This document shows, piece after piece, positions 1 through 8,410 of a stretch of DNA of 64,000 nt. The translations under genes were made by a program, and so were the position numbers. The notes beneath the pieces are model-generated. The model was not told the DNA's origin and searched no databases. It saw only the letters and a program-made list of their open reading frames with translations. Every line of letters starts with the position of its first letter. Position 1 is the stretch's first letter. The DNA lies in contig NZ_FYEA01000009.1 in assembly GCF_900187605.1 (NCBI RefSeq), forward strand, positions 1 through 64,000, written 5' to 3'. The stretch comes from Pseudomonas sp. Irchel 3H7 (GTDB lineage Bacteria; Pseudomonadota; Gammaproteobacteria; Pseudomonadales; Pseudomonadaceae).

Positions 1-127
1 GTCTACTGGAGTAGACATCGTATCGCCCGAATCGACTTGAACTTGCAGACCGTTACGGCAGGTAAGAAGATCTAAAACCGTCCACTATGTCTCCGAACAT
101 GTGTCCACCATGTCTCCGGTACATACA
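1..127. mobile_element. Probable terminal remnant of an insertion sequence (partial, left edge)
   Basis: Two near-identical 16-bp direct repeats lie at 80-95 and 103-118 (15 of 16 bases equal, period 23 bp, core ATGTCTCCG). Repeated ends of this sort are a known trait of IS21-family elements; the family assignment is inference. A + strand frame is open from base 1 to a TAA at 73-75 and could be the last 24 codons of an IS gene, but a minus-strand ATG near base 18 is also possible, so gene orientation is unresolved. The remnant ends where a truncated palindromic repeat (128-271) begins. Confidence 0.35.
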
Positions 128-271
128 CTCCCAGAGGGAGAGGGGACCGACCGCGTTGAATATTCGAGTTACACCGACCTGAAATATCCAGTCGAGCTCG
201 GATTTGAACAGCATGAAGATCTGCTCCCTTTCCCCCTCGCCCCCTTGGGGGAGAGGGTTGGGGTGAGGGGG
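128..271. repeat. Long palindromic repeat, copy A (left arm truncated)
   Basis: This stretch shares the GGGAGAGGGGACCGACCG block, an ACACCGACCTGAA core and a right arm ending in GGGGTGAGGGGG with two further copies at 13475-13671 and 29421-29611. The outer left arm present in the other copies (CCCTCACCCTAACCCT type) is missing exactly where the probable IS remnant starts. From 272 to 421 I see only a possible weak promoter (TTGATT at 278, TTAAAC at 301, 17-bp spacer) and the leader of the ABC transporter gene. Confidence 0.65.
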
Positions 272-421
272 TAGCTCTTGATTGTTAAACAAATCGTCCA
301 TTAAACCTTGTGCAAAAAAACGAGTGCGTTAGCATCCGTCCCCGAATTGGCGCACCCGGGCTTTTTTGCCTGTCACTGTTGGTTTTCGCGCCGCACACGC
401 AATGGTTTTGGGGACTTGAAG

Positions 422-1219
422 ATGAAGAAGTATCTGTCGATGCTGCTGGTCGGCGTCACGGCACTGGTTGCAGTCAATGCGGCGCAGGCTGGCGCAATCG
501 ATGACGCGGTCAAGCGCGGCACGTTGAAAGTCGGTATGGATCCGACCTACATGCCGTTCGAAATGACTAACAAGCGCGGCGAAATCATCGGTTTCGAAGT
601 CGACATCCTCAAAGCCATGTCCAAGGCCATGGGCGTCAAACTGGAGCTGGTTTCGACCGGTTACGACGGCATCATCCCGGCGCTGATGACCGACAAGTTC
701 GACATGATCGGCAGCGGCATGACCTTGACTCAGGAGCGCAACCTGCGCCTGAATTTCAGCGAACCGTTCATCGTGGTCGGCCAGACCCTGCTGATCCGCA
801 AGGAGCTGGAAGGCACTATCAAGTCGTACAAAGACCTGAACACCGCCGACTACCGCATCACCTCCAAGCTCGGCACCACCGGCGAAATGGTCGCCAAGAA
901 GCTCATCTCCAAGGCCAAGTACCACGGCTACGACAATGAGCAGGAAGCGGTGCTCGACGTGGTCAACGGCAAGGCTGATGCCTTCATCTATGACGCGCCG
1001 TACAACGTCGTTGCGGTGACCAAGGTTGGTGCCGGCAAACTGGTGTTCCTCGACAAGCCGTTCACCTACGAGCCTTTGGCCTTCGGACTGAAGAAGGGTG
1101 ATTACGACAGCATCAATTTCATCAACAACTTCCTGCACCAGATCCACGAAGACGGCACCTACGATCGCATCCATGACAAGTGGTTCAAGAGCACCGAGTG
1201 GCTCAAGGACATGGAATAA
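422..1219 (+). CDS. Polar amino acid ABC transporter, periplasmic substrate-binding protein
   Basis: This 265-residue protein is the periplasmic receptor of an amino acid importer (SBP_bac_3 family). The ATG at 422 gives a typical Sec signal peptide: MKK, a hydrophobic stretch, and an AQAG cleavage site near residue 22. A longer frame from 308 has no signal peptide and was not used. Mature motifs fit the family: GTLKVGMDPTYMPFE near the start, then a GFEVDILKAMSK stretch. It is followed by the permease and ATPase genes, and the locus sits beside the chemoreceptor and tat genes as in other pseudomonads. The substrate is not fixed by the sequence; a polar or basic amino acid is the family expectation. 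A REP-like repeat separates it from the permease. Confidence 0.9.
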   Translation: MKKYLSMLLVGVTALVAVNAAQAGAIDDAVKRGTLKVGMDPTYMPFEMTNKRGEIIGFEVDILKAMSKAMGVKLELVSTGYDGIIPALMTDKFDMIGSGMTLTQERNLRLNFSEPFIVVGQTLLIRKELEGTIKSYKDLNTADYRITSKLGTTGEMVAKKLISKAKYHGYDNEQEAVLDVVNGKADAFIYDAPYNVVAVTKVGAGKLVFLDKPFTYEPLAFGLKKGDYDSINFINNFLHQIHEDGTYDRIHDKWFKSTEWLKDME

Positions 1220-1263
1220 CGCGCATCCGCTGATCGTTTCCACGTCGAGGCGTCGAACCGTCC

Positions 1264-1355
1264 GCGTGGGAACGCATCCTGTGACGCTCCGCGTCACGAA
1301 CAGGCAGGGACGTAGAGCGTCCCGAGCGGCATTCCCACGCAGAGCGTGGGAACGA
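1264..1355. repeat. REP-like repeat, family 4 (CGTTCCCACGCTCTGCGTGGGAA type)
   Basis: Nested inverted repeats built on CGTGGGAACG and GACGCTCCGCGTC lie between the binding-protein gene and the permease gene of one operon. The same family recurs at 21565-21675. In this position it could form a stable hairpin in the transcript and lower expression of the downstream transporter genes; that role is inference. Confidence 0.7.
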
Positions 1356-1372
1356 TCATCCGAGAACCTGCA

Positions 1373-2332
1373 ATGAAACAGAAAAAAGCCCAATGGCCCT
1401 GGCACGTCCTCACCGTGCTGGTGCTGGTCGGCCTGGCCGGCGCGTTGTATTACGCGACGTCGCTGATGTCCTACGAATGGCGCTGGAACCGTGTGCCGCA
1501 GTACTTCGCCTATCAGGCCGAAGAAACCCAGCGTGCCACTGACATTTCCACCGTCACCGAACTGGTGCGCAAGGGCAGCAGCGCGCAAGTCACCCTGCGT
1601 AATGACGCCGGTGGCGAGCAGCACCTGACCGTCGACGAGAACAGCCTGCAATTCGCTCAGGGCGACGATGTGGCCGAAGGTGACGTCGTGGGCGTGACCC
1701 GGCATTGGGCGGCAGGACCGCTGTTGTGGGGCCTGTGGACGACGCTTTGGCTGTCAGTGGTCTCTGGGGTACTCGGTCTGTTGATTGGTCTGGTTACCGG
1801 CCTGTGCCGTCTGTCGAGCAACCCGACCCTGCGCGACCTCTCGACCATTTACGTCGAACTGGTGCGCGGTACGCCGCTGCTGGTGCAGATTTTCATTTTC
1901 TATTTCTTCATCGGCACGGTGATGAACCTGTCCCGCGAATTCGCCGGGATCGCCGCGCTGTCGCTGTTCACTGGCGCCTACGTGGCCGAGATCATCCGTT
2001 CCGGCGTGCAATCGATTGCCCGTGGCCAGAACGAAGCGGCGCGTTCGCTCGGTCTGAGTGCCGGTCAATCGATGCGTCACGTGGTGCTGCCGCAAGCATT
2101 CAAACGCGTGCTGCCTCCGCTGGCCGGGCAGTTCATCAGTCTGGTCAAGGACACCTCGCTGGTGTCGGTGATTGCCATCACCGAGCTGCTGAAAAGCGGC
2201 CGTGAAGTCATCACCACCTCGTTCTCGCCGTTCGAGATTCTGTTCTGCGTCGCCGGTCTGTACCTGTTGATCAACCTGCCGCTGTCGAAAATCGCCAGCC
2301 GGCTTGAGCGGAGGCTCGCGCAAAGTGATTGA
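1373..2332 (+). CDS. Amino acid ABC transporter, permease
   Basis: This 319-residue inner-membrane permease belongs to the HisMQ/GltJK type of polar amino acid importers. One N-terminal membrane helix (about residues 10-30) is followed by a roughly 85-residue periplasmic insert, then the core permease helices from about residue 120. The EAA loop that docks the ATPase is visible as EAARSLGLSAGQSMRHVVLP. The extended N-terminus makes it longer than the common ~220-residue permeases. The ATG at 1373 was chosen because the upstream nine codons of the longer frame lie in the repeat at 1264-1355. Its 3' end overlaps the ATPase gene by 8 bp, indicating translational coupling. Confidence 0.9.
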   Translation: MKQKKAQWPWHVLTVLVLVGLAGALYYATSLMSYEWRWNRVPQYFAYQAEETQRATDISTVTELVRKGSSAQVTLRNDAGGEQHLTVDENSLQFAQGDDVAEGDVVGVTRHWAAGPLLWGLWTTLWLSVVSGVLGLLIGLVTGLCRLSSNPTLRDLSTIYVELVRGTPLLVQIFIFYFFIGTVMNLSREFAGIAALSLFTGAYVAEIIRSGVQSIARGQNEAARSLGLSAGQSMRHVVLPQAFKRVLPPLAGQFISLVKDTSLVSVIAITELLKSGREVITTSFSPFEILFCVAGLYLLINLPLSKIASRLERRLAQSD

Positions 2333-3059
2333 AGTCCGCGATCTGGTAAAAGTCTTCGACACCCGTGGGCAAGTGGTGCGTGCGGTGGATAACGTCAGCA
2401 CCACAGTCGCCAAGGGCGAAGTGCTGGTAGTTATCGGCCCGTCGGGTTCCGGCAAGTCGACCTTCCTGCGTTGCCTCAATGGCCTGGAAGAGTTCGATTC
2501 CGGTTCGGTAAGCATCGACGGCCTGCAACTGGCCGACCCGAAAACCGACGTCAACGCCTATCGCCGCGAAGTCGGCATGGTCTTTCAGCATTTCAACCTG
2601 TTCCCGCACATGACCGTGCTGGAAAACCTCTGTCTGGCGCAGAAAGTCGTGCGCAAGCGCGGCAAGAAAGAGCGCGAAGCCAAGGCCATGGAGTTGCTGA
2701 AAAAGGTCGGGATTGCACAGAAGGCCAACGAGTTTCCGTCACGTCTGTCCGGCGGTCAGCAACAGCGCGTGGCGATCGCCCGGGCGCTGGCGATGGAGCC
2801 GAAGGTGATGTTGTTCGATGAGCCGACCTCAGCCCTCGACCCGGAGATGGTCGGTGAGGTGCTGGACGTGATGAAGAACCTGGCCGTGGAAGGCATGACC
2901 ATGGTTTGCGTGACCCACGAAATGGGCTTTGCCCGGGAAGTGGCGGATCGGGTGTTGTTCTTCGATCACGGCAAGCTGTTGGAAGATGCCGCGCCTGCCG
3001 AATTCTTTGATACACCGAAGGATCTGCGTGCGCAGGCCTTCCTGCGTCAGGTTCTGTAA
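2325..3059 (+). CDS. Amino acid ABC transporter, ATP-binding protein
   Basis: This 244-residue ATPase powers the importer encoded upstream. Walker A (GPSGSGKS, residues ~38-45), the signature LSGGQQQRVAIARAL and Walker B MLFDEPTSALDPE with a following H-loop (VTHEMGFA) are intact. The start is taken as the GTG at 2325, which has GGAGG at 2310-2314 with a 10-base gap; a TTG at 2304 in the same frame would add seven residues but lacks a good ribosome site. The gene overlaps the permease gene. A REP pair follows the stop codon. Confidence 0.9.
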   Translation: MIEVRDLVKVFDTRGQVVRAVDNVSTTVAKGEVLVVIGPSGSGKSTFLRCLNGLEEFDSGSVSIDGLQLADPKTDVNAYRREVGMVFQHFNLFPHMTVLENLCLAQKVVRKRGKKEREAKAMELLKKVGIAQKANEFPSRLSGGQQQRVAIARALAMEPKVMLFDEPTSALDPEMVGEVLDVMKNLAVEGMTMVCVTHEMGFAREVADRVLFFDHGKLLEDAAPAEFFDTPKDLRAQAFLRQVL

Positions 3060-3079
3060 CTGCGGCGTTCTCTCGGCCG

Positions 3080-3171
3080 CCATCGCTGGCAAGCCAGCTC
3101 CCACAGGGTTTGTAGTCGATCACAAAGTTTGTGTTCAACCCATTCACTGTGGGAGCTGGCTTGCCAGCGAT
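3080..3171. repeat. REP inverted pair, family 1 (GTGGGAGCTGGCTTGCCAGC)
   Basis: Two copies of the GTGGGAGCTGGCTTGCCAGCGAT unit face each other around a ~45-base spacer, between the convergent ABC ATPase and chemoreceptor genes. The same unit occurs at 46858-46946 and 56866-56957. Paired REPs of this kind are widespread in the P. fluorescens group. Confidence 0.85.
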
Positions 3172-3214
3172 AGCATCACCTCGGTTCAGAGCGAACCGAG
3201 GTGGATGAATCACC

Positions 3215-5131
3215 TCAAACCTTGAAGCGCCCCACCAGCATCTGCAAGTGAGTACCCAGGCGCGCCAGCTCAACGCTGGACGCCGCGGTCTCTTCACTCG
3301 CCGCCGACGTCTGATCCGACACATCCCGCACATTCAGCACGCTACGGTTGATCTCTTCCGCCACCGCGCTCTGCTGCTCGGCCGCTGCGGCAATCTGCTG
3401 GTTCATCGCCTGAATCGCCGAAACCGTGCGGGTGATGCTTTCCAGCGACCCGCCCGCGCGACGGGTCAGCTCAACGCTGCTGTCGGTCAGGGTACGGCTG
3501 TTGTCCATGATCGTTGCCACTTGTTGGGTGCCGTTCTGCAGGCCGACGATCAGCTCTTCGATTTCTTCGGTGGACTTCTGCGTGCGCTGCGCGAGGCTGC
3601 GCACTTCATCGGCCACCACGGCAAACCCACGCCCGGCTTCACCGGCACGCGCCGCCTCGATGGCCGCATTGAGGGCCAAGAGGTTGGTTTGCTGGGCCAC
3701 CGACTTGATCACGTCGAGGACGCTGCCGATCTTGTCGCTTTCGCGCTTGAGTTCGCCCATGGCTTCGGTGGAATGACCAACCTCAACCGCCAGACGCTCG
3801 ATCTGCGCGATCGCTTCGCCGACGACCTTGTCGCCTTCGCGGGCTTGTTGGTCGGCAGCCACGGCAGCTTCAGACGCTTCCTCGGCGTTGCGCGCGACTT
3901 CCTGCACGGTGGCGGCCATTTCGTTCATGGCGGTGGCGACCTGATCGGTCTCGATTTTCTGATTGTTGACCCCGGCGCTGGTCTGCTCGGTCACGGCCGA
4001 AAGTTCTTCGGCGGCGCTGGCAATTTGAGTGACGCCATCGCTGATTCCGCCGACCAGTTCACGCAGGCCTTGGGTCATGCTCTGCATCGAGCGTTGCAGT
4101 TGGCCGAGTTCGTCACGGCGCAGGGACACCAGGTTGTGGGTCAGGTCGCCAGCGGCCACGCGCTCGGCAACTTTCAGGGTCTGGTTCAGCGGGATGATGA
4201 TCTGGCGGGTGATCGCCCAGGCGGCCAGCAGGCCGAAGGCCACGGCGAGCAGGGTGGCGATGATCAGCATGTTTTTGGCGTGCGCGGCATCGGTATCGCG
4301 CACCACGGTTTGCGATTCAGTGAGTTTCTTGCTGACGTCGATGAGGATGTCGCCCTGAGTCGACATGCGCGCGGCGGCCTTGGCGTTGTTGACCTGCGAG
4401 TCGCGGAACTGAGCTACCGCGGCGCGATAGGCTTTGATCGAATCGGTGGCCTGTTGCAGGTTGGCGATGTGCTGTTCCGGCAGTTTGGCCGGCAGGCTGT
4501 CGAGATTCTTCAGCGCATTGTCGATGGCATCCAGCGCTGGTTGTTCGGCTTCGGCCTTGCCGCTGTAGGTGTAACCGCGCACTTGGTAGCGTGCTTGCTG
4601 TAGCAGTTTGCTCAGCTCGATCACGCTGTTGAATTGCGCGACGCTGTCACCCGCCAGCATGGATTTTTCCACTTCCGCGACCTTGGCCACGGCGTTGTCG
4701 GCACTCGCGCCAAGCTTGCTACGGGCATCTTCGCGCTGCACCGTGGCTTGGGTCATGTCGGCAAAGGCGCGTTTGTACTCGGCGACGGCGGCCAGTTGTT
4801 GATCGACCATCGCCGCGTCGGACGGCTGTTCAATCAGGCTGCGTGCGGTTTGCAGGCCGCTGTCGAGTTTGTTGAGCAGATCGGTGACCGCGCCCGGCCC
4901 TTGTTCGCCACGGCGTGCTTCGTAGTCCAGACGCGCCAGGCGCAGGTCCTTGGTCAGCTCATTGAGGCTGGAGATAAAGCCGAGTTTGTCACCGCGGCTG
5001 ATAATGCCGCTCATGCCGGTCCAGCCGGTGAAGGTGATCAACAGTGTCAGCAACAGCACCAGGCCGAAACCGATGCCCAGCTTGCGTTTGACGCTGACGT
5101 TTCCAAGACTCTCGGCTAACCAACGGTACAT
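3215..5131 (-). CDS. Methyl-accepting chemotaxis protein with a double four-helix (HBM-type) sensor
   Basis: This 638-residue transmembrane chemoreceptor has a first membrane helix at about 19-38, a long all-helical periplasmic domain (about 40-285), a second helix near 288-310, a HAMP domain and a signalling domain. The conserved hairpin tip reads EVRSLAQRTQKSTEEIEELI, preceded by QQTNLLALNAAIEAARAGE. The ~245-residue helical sensor matches the helical bimodular (HBM) type. Gene position between an amino acid importer and rsmE-tat matches, as I recall, McpK of P. aeruginosa (2-oxoglutarate) and McpQ of P. putida (citrate), so organic acids are the likely ligands; this is inference from synteny. 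No CheR-docking pentapeptide is seen at the C-terminus (ends GRFKV). Confidence 0.9.
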   Translation of the reverse strand: MYRWLAESLGNVSVKRKLGIGFGLVLLLTLLITFTGWTGMSGIISRGDKLGFISSLNELTKDLRLARLDYEARRGEQGPGAVTDLLNKLDSGLQTARSLIEQPSDAAMVDQQLAAVAEYKRAFADMTQATVQREDARSKLGASADNAVAKVAEVEKSMLAGDSVAQFNSVIELSKLLQQARYQVRGYTYSGKAEAEQPALDAIDNALKNLDSLPAKLPEQHIANLQQATDSIKAYRAAVAQFRDSQVNNAKAAARMSTQGDILIDVSKKLTESQTVVRDTDAAHAKNMLIIATLLAVAFGLLAAWAITRQIIIPLNQTLKVAERVAAGDLTHNLVSLRRDELGQLQRSMQSMTQGLRELVGGISDGVTQIASAAEELSAVTEQTSAGVNNQKIETDQVATAMNEMAATVQEVARNAEEASEAAVAADQQAREGDKVVGEAIAQIERLAVEVGHSTEAMGELKRESDKIGSVLDVIKSVAQQTNLLALNAAIEAARAGEAGRGFAVVADEVRSLAQRTQKSTEEIEELIVGLQNGTQQVATIMDNSRTLTDSSVELTRRAGGSLESITRTVSAIQAMNQQIAAAAEQQSAVAEEINRSVLNVRDVSDQTSAASEETAASSVELARLGTHLQMLVGRFKV

Positions 5132-5235
5132 GCGACCACTCCCTTCGGACCACTAATTGGACTTATGGAGAAGGTATCGGCCGAATGATGGCAATCTGTA
5201 ACGCCATTTATCCACCGGACCCGCACGGTATCAAT

Positions 5236-5317
5236 GTAGGAGCTGCCGTAGGCTGCGATCTTTTGATCTCGCTTCTAAAAACAACATCAAAAGATCGCAG
5301 CCTGCGGCAGCTCCTAC
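5236..5317. repeat. REP inverted pair, family 2 (GTAGGAGCTGCCGAAGGCTGCGATC)
   Basis: Two facing copies of the GTAGGAGCTGCCG-AGGCTGCGATCTTTTGAT unit lie between the chemoreceptor promoter side and the 3' end of rsmE. Other family-2 pairs in the window are at 11853, 19431, 24267 and 50612. Confidence 0.85.
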
Positions 5318-5334
5318 GGGGGAGCTGTGTTTGG

Positions 5335-6042
5335 TTAGAAGAGACGGGCGAGCAGGGCGGTGACGGCGGTTTCGACGCGCAGGATGCGCTCGCCGAGTTG
5401 CACCGGTTGCAGGCCCGATTTGGCCAGCAGATCGATTTCGTAAGGAATCCAGCCGCCTTCAGGGCCGATGGCCAGCGTCACCGGTTCTTTGAGCGCGCGC
5501 GGGCACGGTGGGAAGTTGCCGGGATGACCGACCAGACCGAGGGTGCCGTCGGTAATCGCCGGCAACCGATCTTCAACGAAAGGCTTGAAGCGCTTCTCGA
5601 TGATGATCTCCGGCAGCACGGTGTCGCGCGCCTGTTCGAGGCCAAGGATCAGATTTTCGCGAATCGCCTCAGGCTCAAGAAACGGCGTCTGCCAGAAACT
5701 CTTCTCGACCCGATAGCTGTTGACCAGAATCACCTTGGACACGCCCATGGTCGCCACGGTTTGAAACACCCGGCGGAGCATCTTCGGGCGCGGCAGGGCC
5801 AGCACCAGCGTCAGCGGCAGCTTGGCCGGCGGTGGCTGATCGAGGCTGACGCGCAACTCGGCTTCACCCGCTTCGAGGCGCAGCAACTCGGCCGAACCCA
5901 TCAGCCCGTTGATCCGGCCAACACGCAGGCTGTCACCGACTTCCGAGCGATGAACTTCCTGCATGTGCGTCAAGCGGCGATCACGCAGCACCACGCGGTC
6001 GGCCGCAATGAAATCGGCCTCTTCGAGCAACAGCAGGTTCAT
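5335..6042 (-). CDS. rsmE: 16S rRNA (uracil(1498)-N(3))-methyltransferase RsmE
   Basis: The 235-residue product is a SPOUT-class methyltransferase that methylates N3 of U1498 in 16S rRNA. The N-terminal PUA-like part (MNLLLLEEADF onward) is followed by the knotted SAM-binding C-terminus with the family motif LAIGPEGGW and a final LGERILRVETA segment. The ATG at 6042 overlaps the tatC stop codon (ATGA), so it is translationally coupled as the last gene of the ubiE-to-rsmE run. The much longer upstream frame only extends antisense-like sequence through tatC. Confidence 0.93.
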   Translation of the reverse strand: MNLLLLEEADFIAADRVVLRDRRLTHMQEVHRSEVGDSLRVGRINGLMGSAELLRLEAGEAELRVSLDQPPPAKLPLTLVLALPRPKMLRRVFQTVATMGVSKVILVNSYRVEKSFWQTPFLEPEAIRENLILGLEQARDTVLPEIIIEKRFKPFVEDRLPAITDGTLGLVGHPGNFPPCPRALKEPVTLAIGPEGGWIPYEIDLLAKSGLQPVQLGERILRVETAVTALLARLF

Positions 6043-6830
6043 GCCTGGGTCGCTGGTGGCTGGTCGTTGTGGTCGTCGGCCGGATTCTCGTCCGGGCGTT
6101 CGCGCTTGCTGATCAAACCACCGAACAGGATGCCGATTTCGAACAGCATCCACATCGGCACGGCCAGCAGGGTCTGCGAGAAGATGTCCGGCGGCGTCAG
6201 GATCATGCCGACCACGAAGCAGCCGATGATCACGTACGGGCGGATTTTCTTCAGGTAGGCGACGTCGACTACACCGATCCACACCAGCAGCACCACGGCC
6301 ACCGGAATCTCGAACGCCACGCCGAAGGCGAAGAACAGCGTCATGACGAAATCGAGGTAACTGGCGATGTCGGTCATCATTTCCACGCCGGCCGGGGTGG
6401 CCGCAGCGAAGAATTTGAAGATCAGCGGGAACACGAAGTAATAGGCGAACGCCATGCCGGTATAGAACAGCAAGATGCTGGAAACCAGCAGCGGCACCGC
6501 GATGCGCTTTTCATGCTTGTACAGGCCCGGCGCGATAAAGCCCCAGATCTGATGCAGGATCACCGGGATCGCGAGAAACAGCGAGACCATCATCGTCAGC
6601 TTCAGCGGCGTCAGGAACGGCGACGACACATCGGTGGCGATCATCGTCGCGCCGACCGGCAGGTATTGGCGCAGCGGCGTCGAGACGAAGGTGTAGATCT
6701 GCTGGGTGAACGCAAACAGCCCGGCGAAGATGATGAAGATCGCCGCCACACAACGCAGCAGGCGGGTGCGCAACTCGGTGAGGTGCGAAACCAGCGGCAT
6801 GTGCTGGTCGTTTTCGGGGAGATCGCTCAT
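6039..6830 (-). CDS. tatC: Sec-independent (twin-arginine) translocase subunit TatC
   Basis: This 263-residue polytopic membrane protein is the receptor for twin-arginine signal peptides. The family N-terminus (MPLVSHLTELRTRLLRC, with the HLxELRxR motif) and six expected membrane helices are visible, with FAYYFVFPLIFKF in the middle and IGCFVVGMILTPPDIFSQ near the fifth helix. It overlaps tatB upstream and rsmE downstream by 4 bp each. Confidence 0.96.
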   Translation of the reverse strand: MSDLPENDQHMPLVSHLTELRTRLLRCVAAIFIIFAGLFAFTQQIYTFVSTPLRQYLPVGATMIATDVSSPFLTPLKLTMMVSLFLAIPVILHQIWGFIAPGLYKHEKRIAVPLLVSSILLFYTGMAFAYYFVFPLIFKFFAAATPAGVEMMTDIASYLDFVMTLFFAFGVAFEIPVAVVLLVWIGVVDVAYLKKIRPYVIIGCFVVGMILTPPDIFSQTLLAVPMWMLFEIGILFGGLISKRERPDENPADDHNDQPPATQA

Positions 6831-7285
6831 AGGGCTCGCGGCGGCAATGTTGGGTCGTGAGGCGCGGGTGTAATCGGCGCGGCGGTTGGGGCTACGTGTT
6901 CAACCGAGGTTTGTGCAGGCGCTGGTTCTGCCGGCGCTACAACGGCAGCAGGTGCAGGTGTCGGAGCAGGCGCGACGGGTGCAGTCGGCGCATGAATCGT
7001 CTGCTGACCCACATGCTCAACCGGCGTCGGCTCCTGCTGAACCGGCGAGAAAATCTTCCGCGCCTCCTGCTCCAGCGACAGAATGTGCTCGTTGTGCAGT
7101 TGCCGACGAATCTCGTCGGCACCGATTTCACGTTCAACTTCCTGTTTGATCGCGTTGAAGCTGCGCTTCAGCCGACCGACCCACAGGCCGGCGGTGCGTG
7201 CAGCGCCCGGCAGACGCTCGGGGCCCAGCACCAGCAGGGCGACGAGGCCGACGAGCAGCAGTTCAGAGAAGCTGATACCAAACAT
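6827..7285 (-). CDS. tatB: Sec-independent translocase subunit TatB
   Basis: The 152-residue TatB forms the TatBC receptor complex. It begins MFGISFSELLLVGLVALLVL followed by the conserved GPERLP motif and an amphipathic helix. From about residue 95 the protein becomes a Pro/Ala-rich tail of low complexity, longer than the conserved core and expected to be disordered. It lies 10 bp after tatA and overlaps tatC by 4 bp. Confidence 0.94.
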   Translation of the reverse strand: MFGISFSELLLVGLVALLVLGPERLPGAARTAGLWVGRLKRSFNAIKQEVEREIGADEIRRQLHNEHILSLEQEARKIFSPVQQEPTPVEHVGQQTIHAPTAPVAPAPTPAPAAVVAPAEPAPAQTSVEHVAPTAAPITPAPHDPTLPPRAL

Positions 7286-7295
7286 TAGTCAGTGC

Positions 7296-7577
7296 TCACA
7301 CGTCTTTGCGGATCGGCTCTTCGACTTTCTGCGCCTGCACGTCGATGGTGTGCGGCGGGTTGGCCTGAGCGGTGGCTTGCGGCTGCACCGGTGGCACTGG
7401 CTGCGCAGGTGTCACGGTTGGATCGGCAGCCGGTTTTTCATCGTCGTTCATGGCTTTGCGGAAGCCCTTGATCGACTCGCCAACGTCGGTGCCGAGGTTT
7501 TTCAGTTTCTTGGTGCCGAACACCAGCACCACGACAACCAGAATGACGATCCAGTGTTTCCAGTCAAAAATGCCCAT
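7296..7577 (-). CDS. tatA: Sec-independent translocase subunit TatA
   Basis: The 93-residue pore-forming subunit starts MGIFDWKHWIVILVVVVLVF, the usual single N-terminal helix, followed by the FGTKKLKN hinge and an amphipathic helix (IKGFRKAMNDDEKP). The C-terminus is Pro-rich. The ATG at 7577 was preferred over a frame extension starting at 7667 because it places the membrane helix at the N-terminus and follows an AGAGAGGAACAGC-like ribosome site. It is 25 bp from hisE. Confidence 0.94.
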   Translation of the reverse strand: MGIFDWKHWIVILVVVVLVFGTKKLKNLGTDVGESIKGFRKAMNDDEKPAADPTVTPAQPVPPVQPQATAQANPPHTIDVQAQKVEEPIRKDV

Positions 7578-7602
7578 GTTGCTGTTCCTCTCTAAAAGTT
7601 GT

Positions 7603-7935
7603 TCAGGCGGACGGACGCGAGGCTTTCTCGACGTGTCCGGACAGGCCGAAGCGACGGTCCAGTTCATCCAGCACGGCCTGCGGATGCTGCCCCAGTTGGG
7701 CGAGCATGACCATGCTGTGGAACCACAGGTCGGCGGTCTCGTAGATCACGTCGCTGCAGTCGCCACTGATCGCGGCGTCCTTGGCGGCAATAATGGTTTC
7801 GACCGACTCTTCGCCGACTTTCTCCAGAATCTTGTTCAAACCCTTGTGATACAGACTGGCCACATAGGAGCTGTCGGCGGCTGCGCCTTTGCGCTCTTCG
7901 AGCACTTCGGCCAGGCGGGTCAGGGTGTCACTCAT
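7603..7935 (-). CDS. hisE: Phosphoribosyl-ATP pyrophosphatase HisE
   Basis: The 110-residue enzyme removes pyrophosphate from phosphoribosyl-ATP, the second step of histidine synthesis. The all-alpha NTP pyrophosphohydrolase motifs are present: HKGLNKILEKVGEE and ETIIAAKD, with the metal-binding acidic residues. It is separate from HisI, as usual in Pseudomonas, and overlaps the hisI stop by 8 bp. Confidence 0.95.
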   Translation of the reverse strand: MSDTLTRLAEVLEERKGAAADSSYVASLYHKGLNKILEKVGEESVETIIAAKDAAISGDCSDVIYETADLWFHSMVMLAQLGQHPQAVLDELDRRFGLSGHVEKASRPSA

Positions 7936-8329
7936 GTTTGTGTCCTGCGGAATAGATAGCGTGCGGGTCTTTCAGGACCGGGTCGACGGTTTTCCAGTCG
8001 CCGTTCTCGAAGACACGGTAAAAGCAGCTTTGACGGCCGGTATGGCAAGCGATGTCGCCGATCTGTTCAACCATCAGGATGATCACGTCGGCGTCACAGT
8101 CCAGACGCATCTCATGCAGCGTCTGCACATGCCCTGACTCCTCGCCCTTGCGCCACAGCTTGCCACGGGAACGTGACCAGTAGATTGCACGGTTTTCCGC
8201 GGCGGTCAGTTCCAGCGCTTCGCGGTTCATCCAGGCCATCATCAGCACGCGTCCGGTCTTGTGATCCTGGGCAATCGCCGGCACCAGGCCATCAGCGTCC
8301 CACTTGATCTCGTCCAGCCAGTTTTTCAT
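7928..8329 (-). CDS. hisI: Phosphoribosyl-AMP cyclohydrolase HisI
   Basis: The 133-residue zinc enzyme opens the adenine ring of phosphoribosyl-AMP, step three of histidine synthesis. Motifs seen are MAWMNREAL, YWSRSRGKLWRKGE and the ligand region LDCDADVI with CHTGRQSCFYR. The ATG at 8329 gives the usual MKNWLDEIKWDADGL start; nine extra codons upstream are not conserved-looking. It overlaps hisE by 8 bp and is 81 bp after ubiB. Confidence 0.95.
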   Translation of the reverse strand: MKNWLDEIKWDADGLVPAIAQDHKTGRVLMMAWMNREALELTAAENRAIYWSRSRGKLWRKGEESGHVQTLHEMRLDCDADVIILMVEQIGDIACHTGRQSCFYRVFENGDWKTVDPVLKDPHAIYSAGHKHE

Positions 8330-8410
8330 CTTCGACTCCGACAGCGAACCCCACACTTCAATAGTCGGGTTCAGGCATTGAAACAGTGTGCCAGCCGATC
8401 ACGAAACTGG

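Noticed and set aside
1..16. Palindrome GTCTACTGGAGTAGAC as a terminator or operator
   Set aside because: It has a 6-bp stem without a T tract and sits at the window edge without context; no function can be supported.
53..301. An 82-codon minus-strand frame near the left edge
   Set aside because: It runs through the palindromic repeat copy A; the predicted peptide (PPHPNPLPQGGEGE type) is translated repeat.
5335..6282. An N-terminally extended RsmE (315 residues)
   Set aside because: The extra 80 residues lie inside tatC in another frame and are Arg/Pro-rich; the ATG at 6042 gives the standard start.
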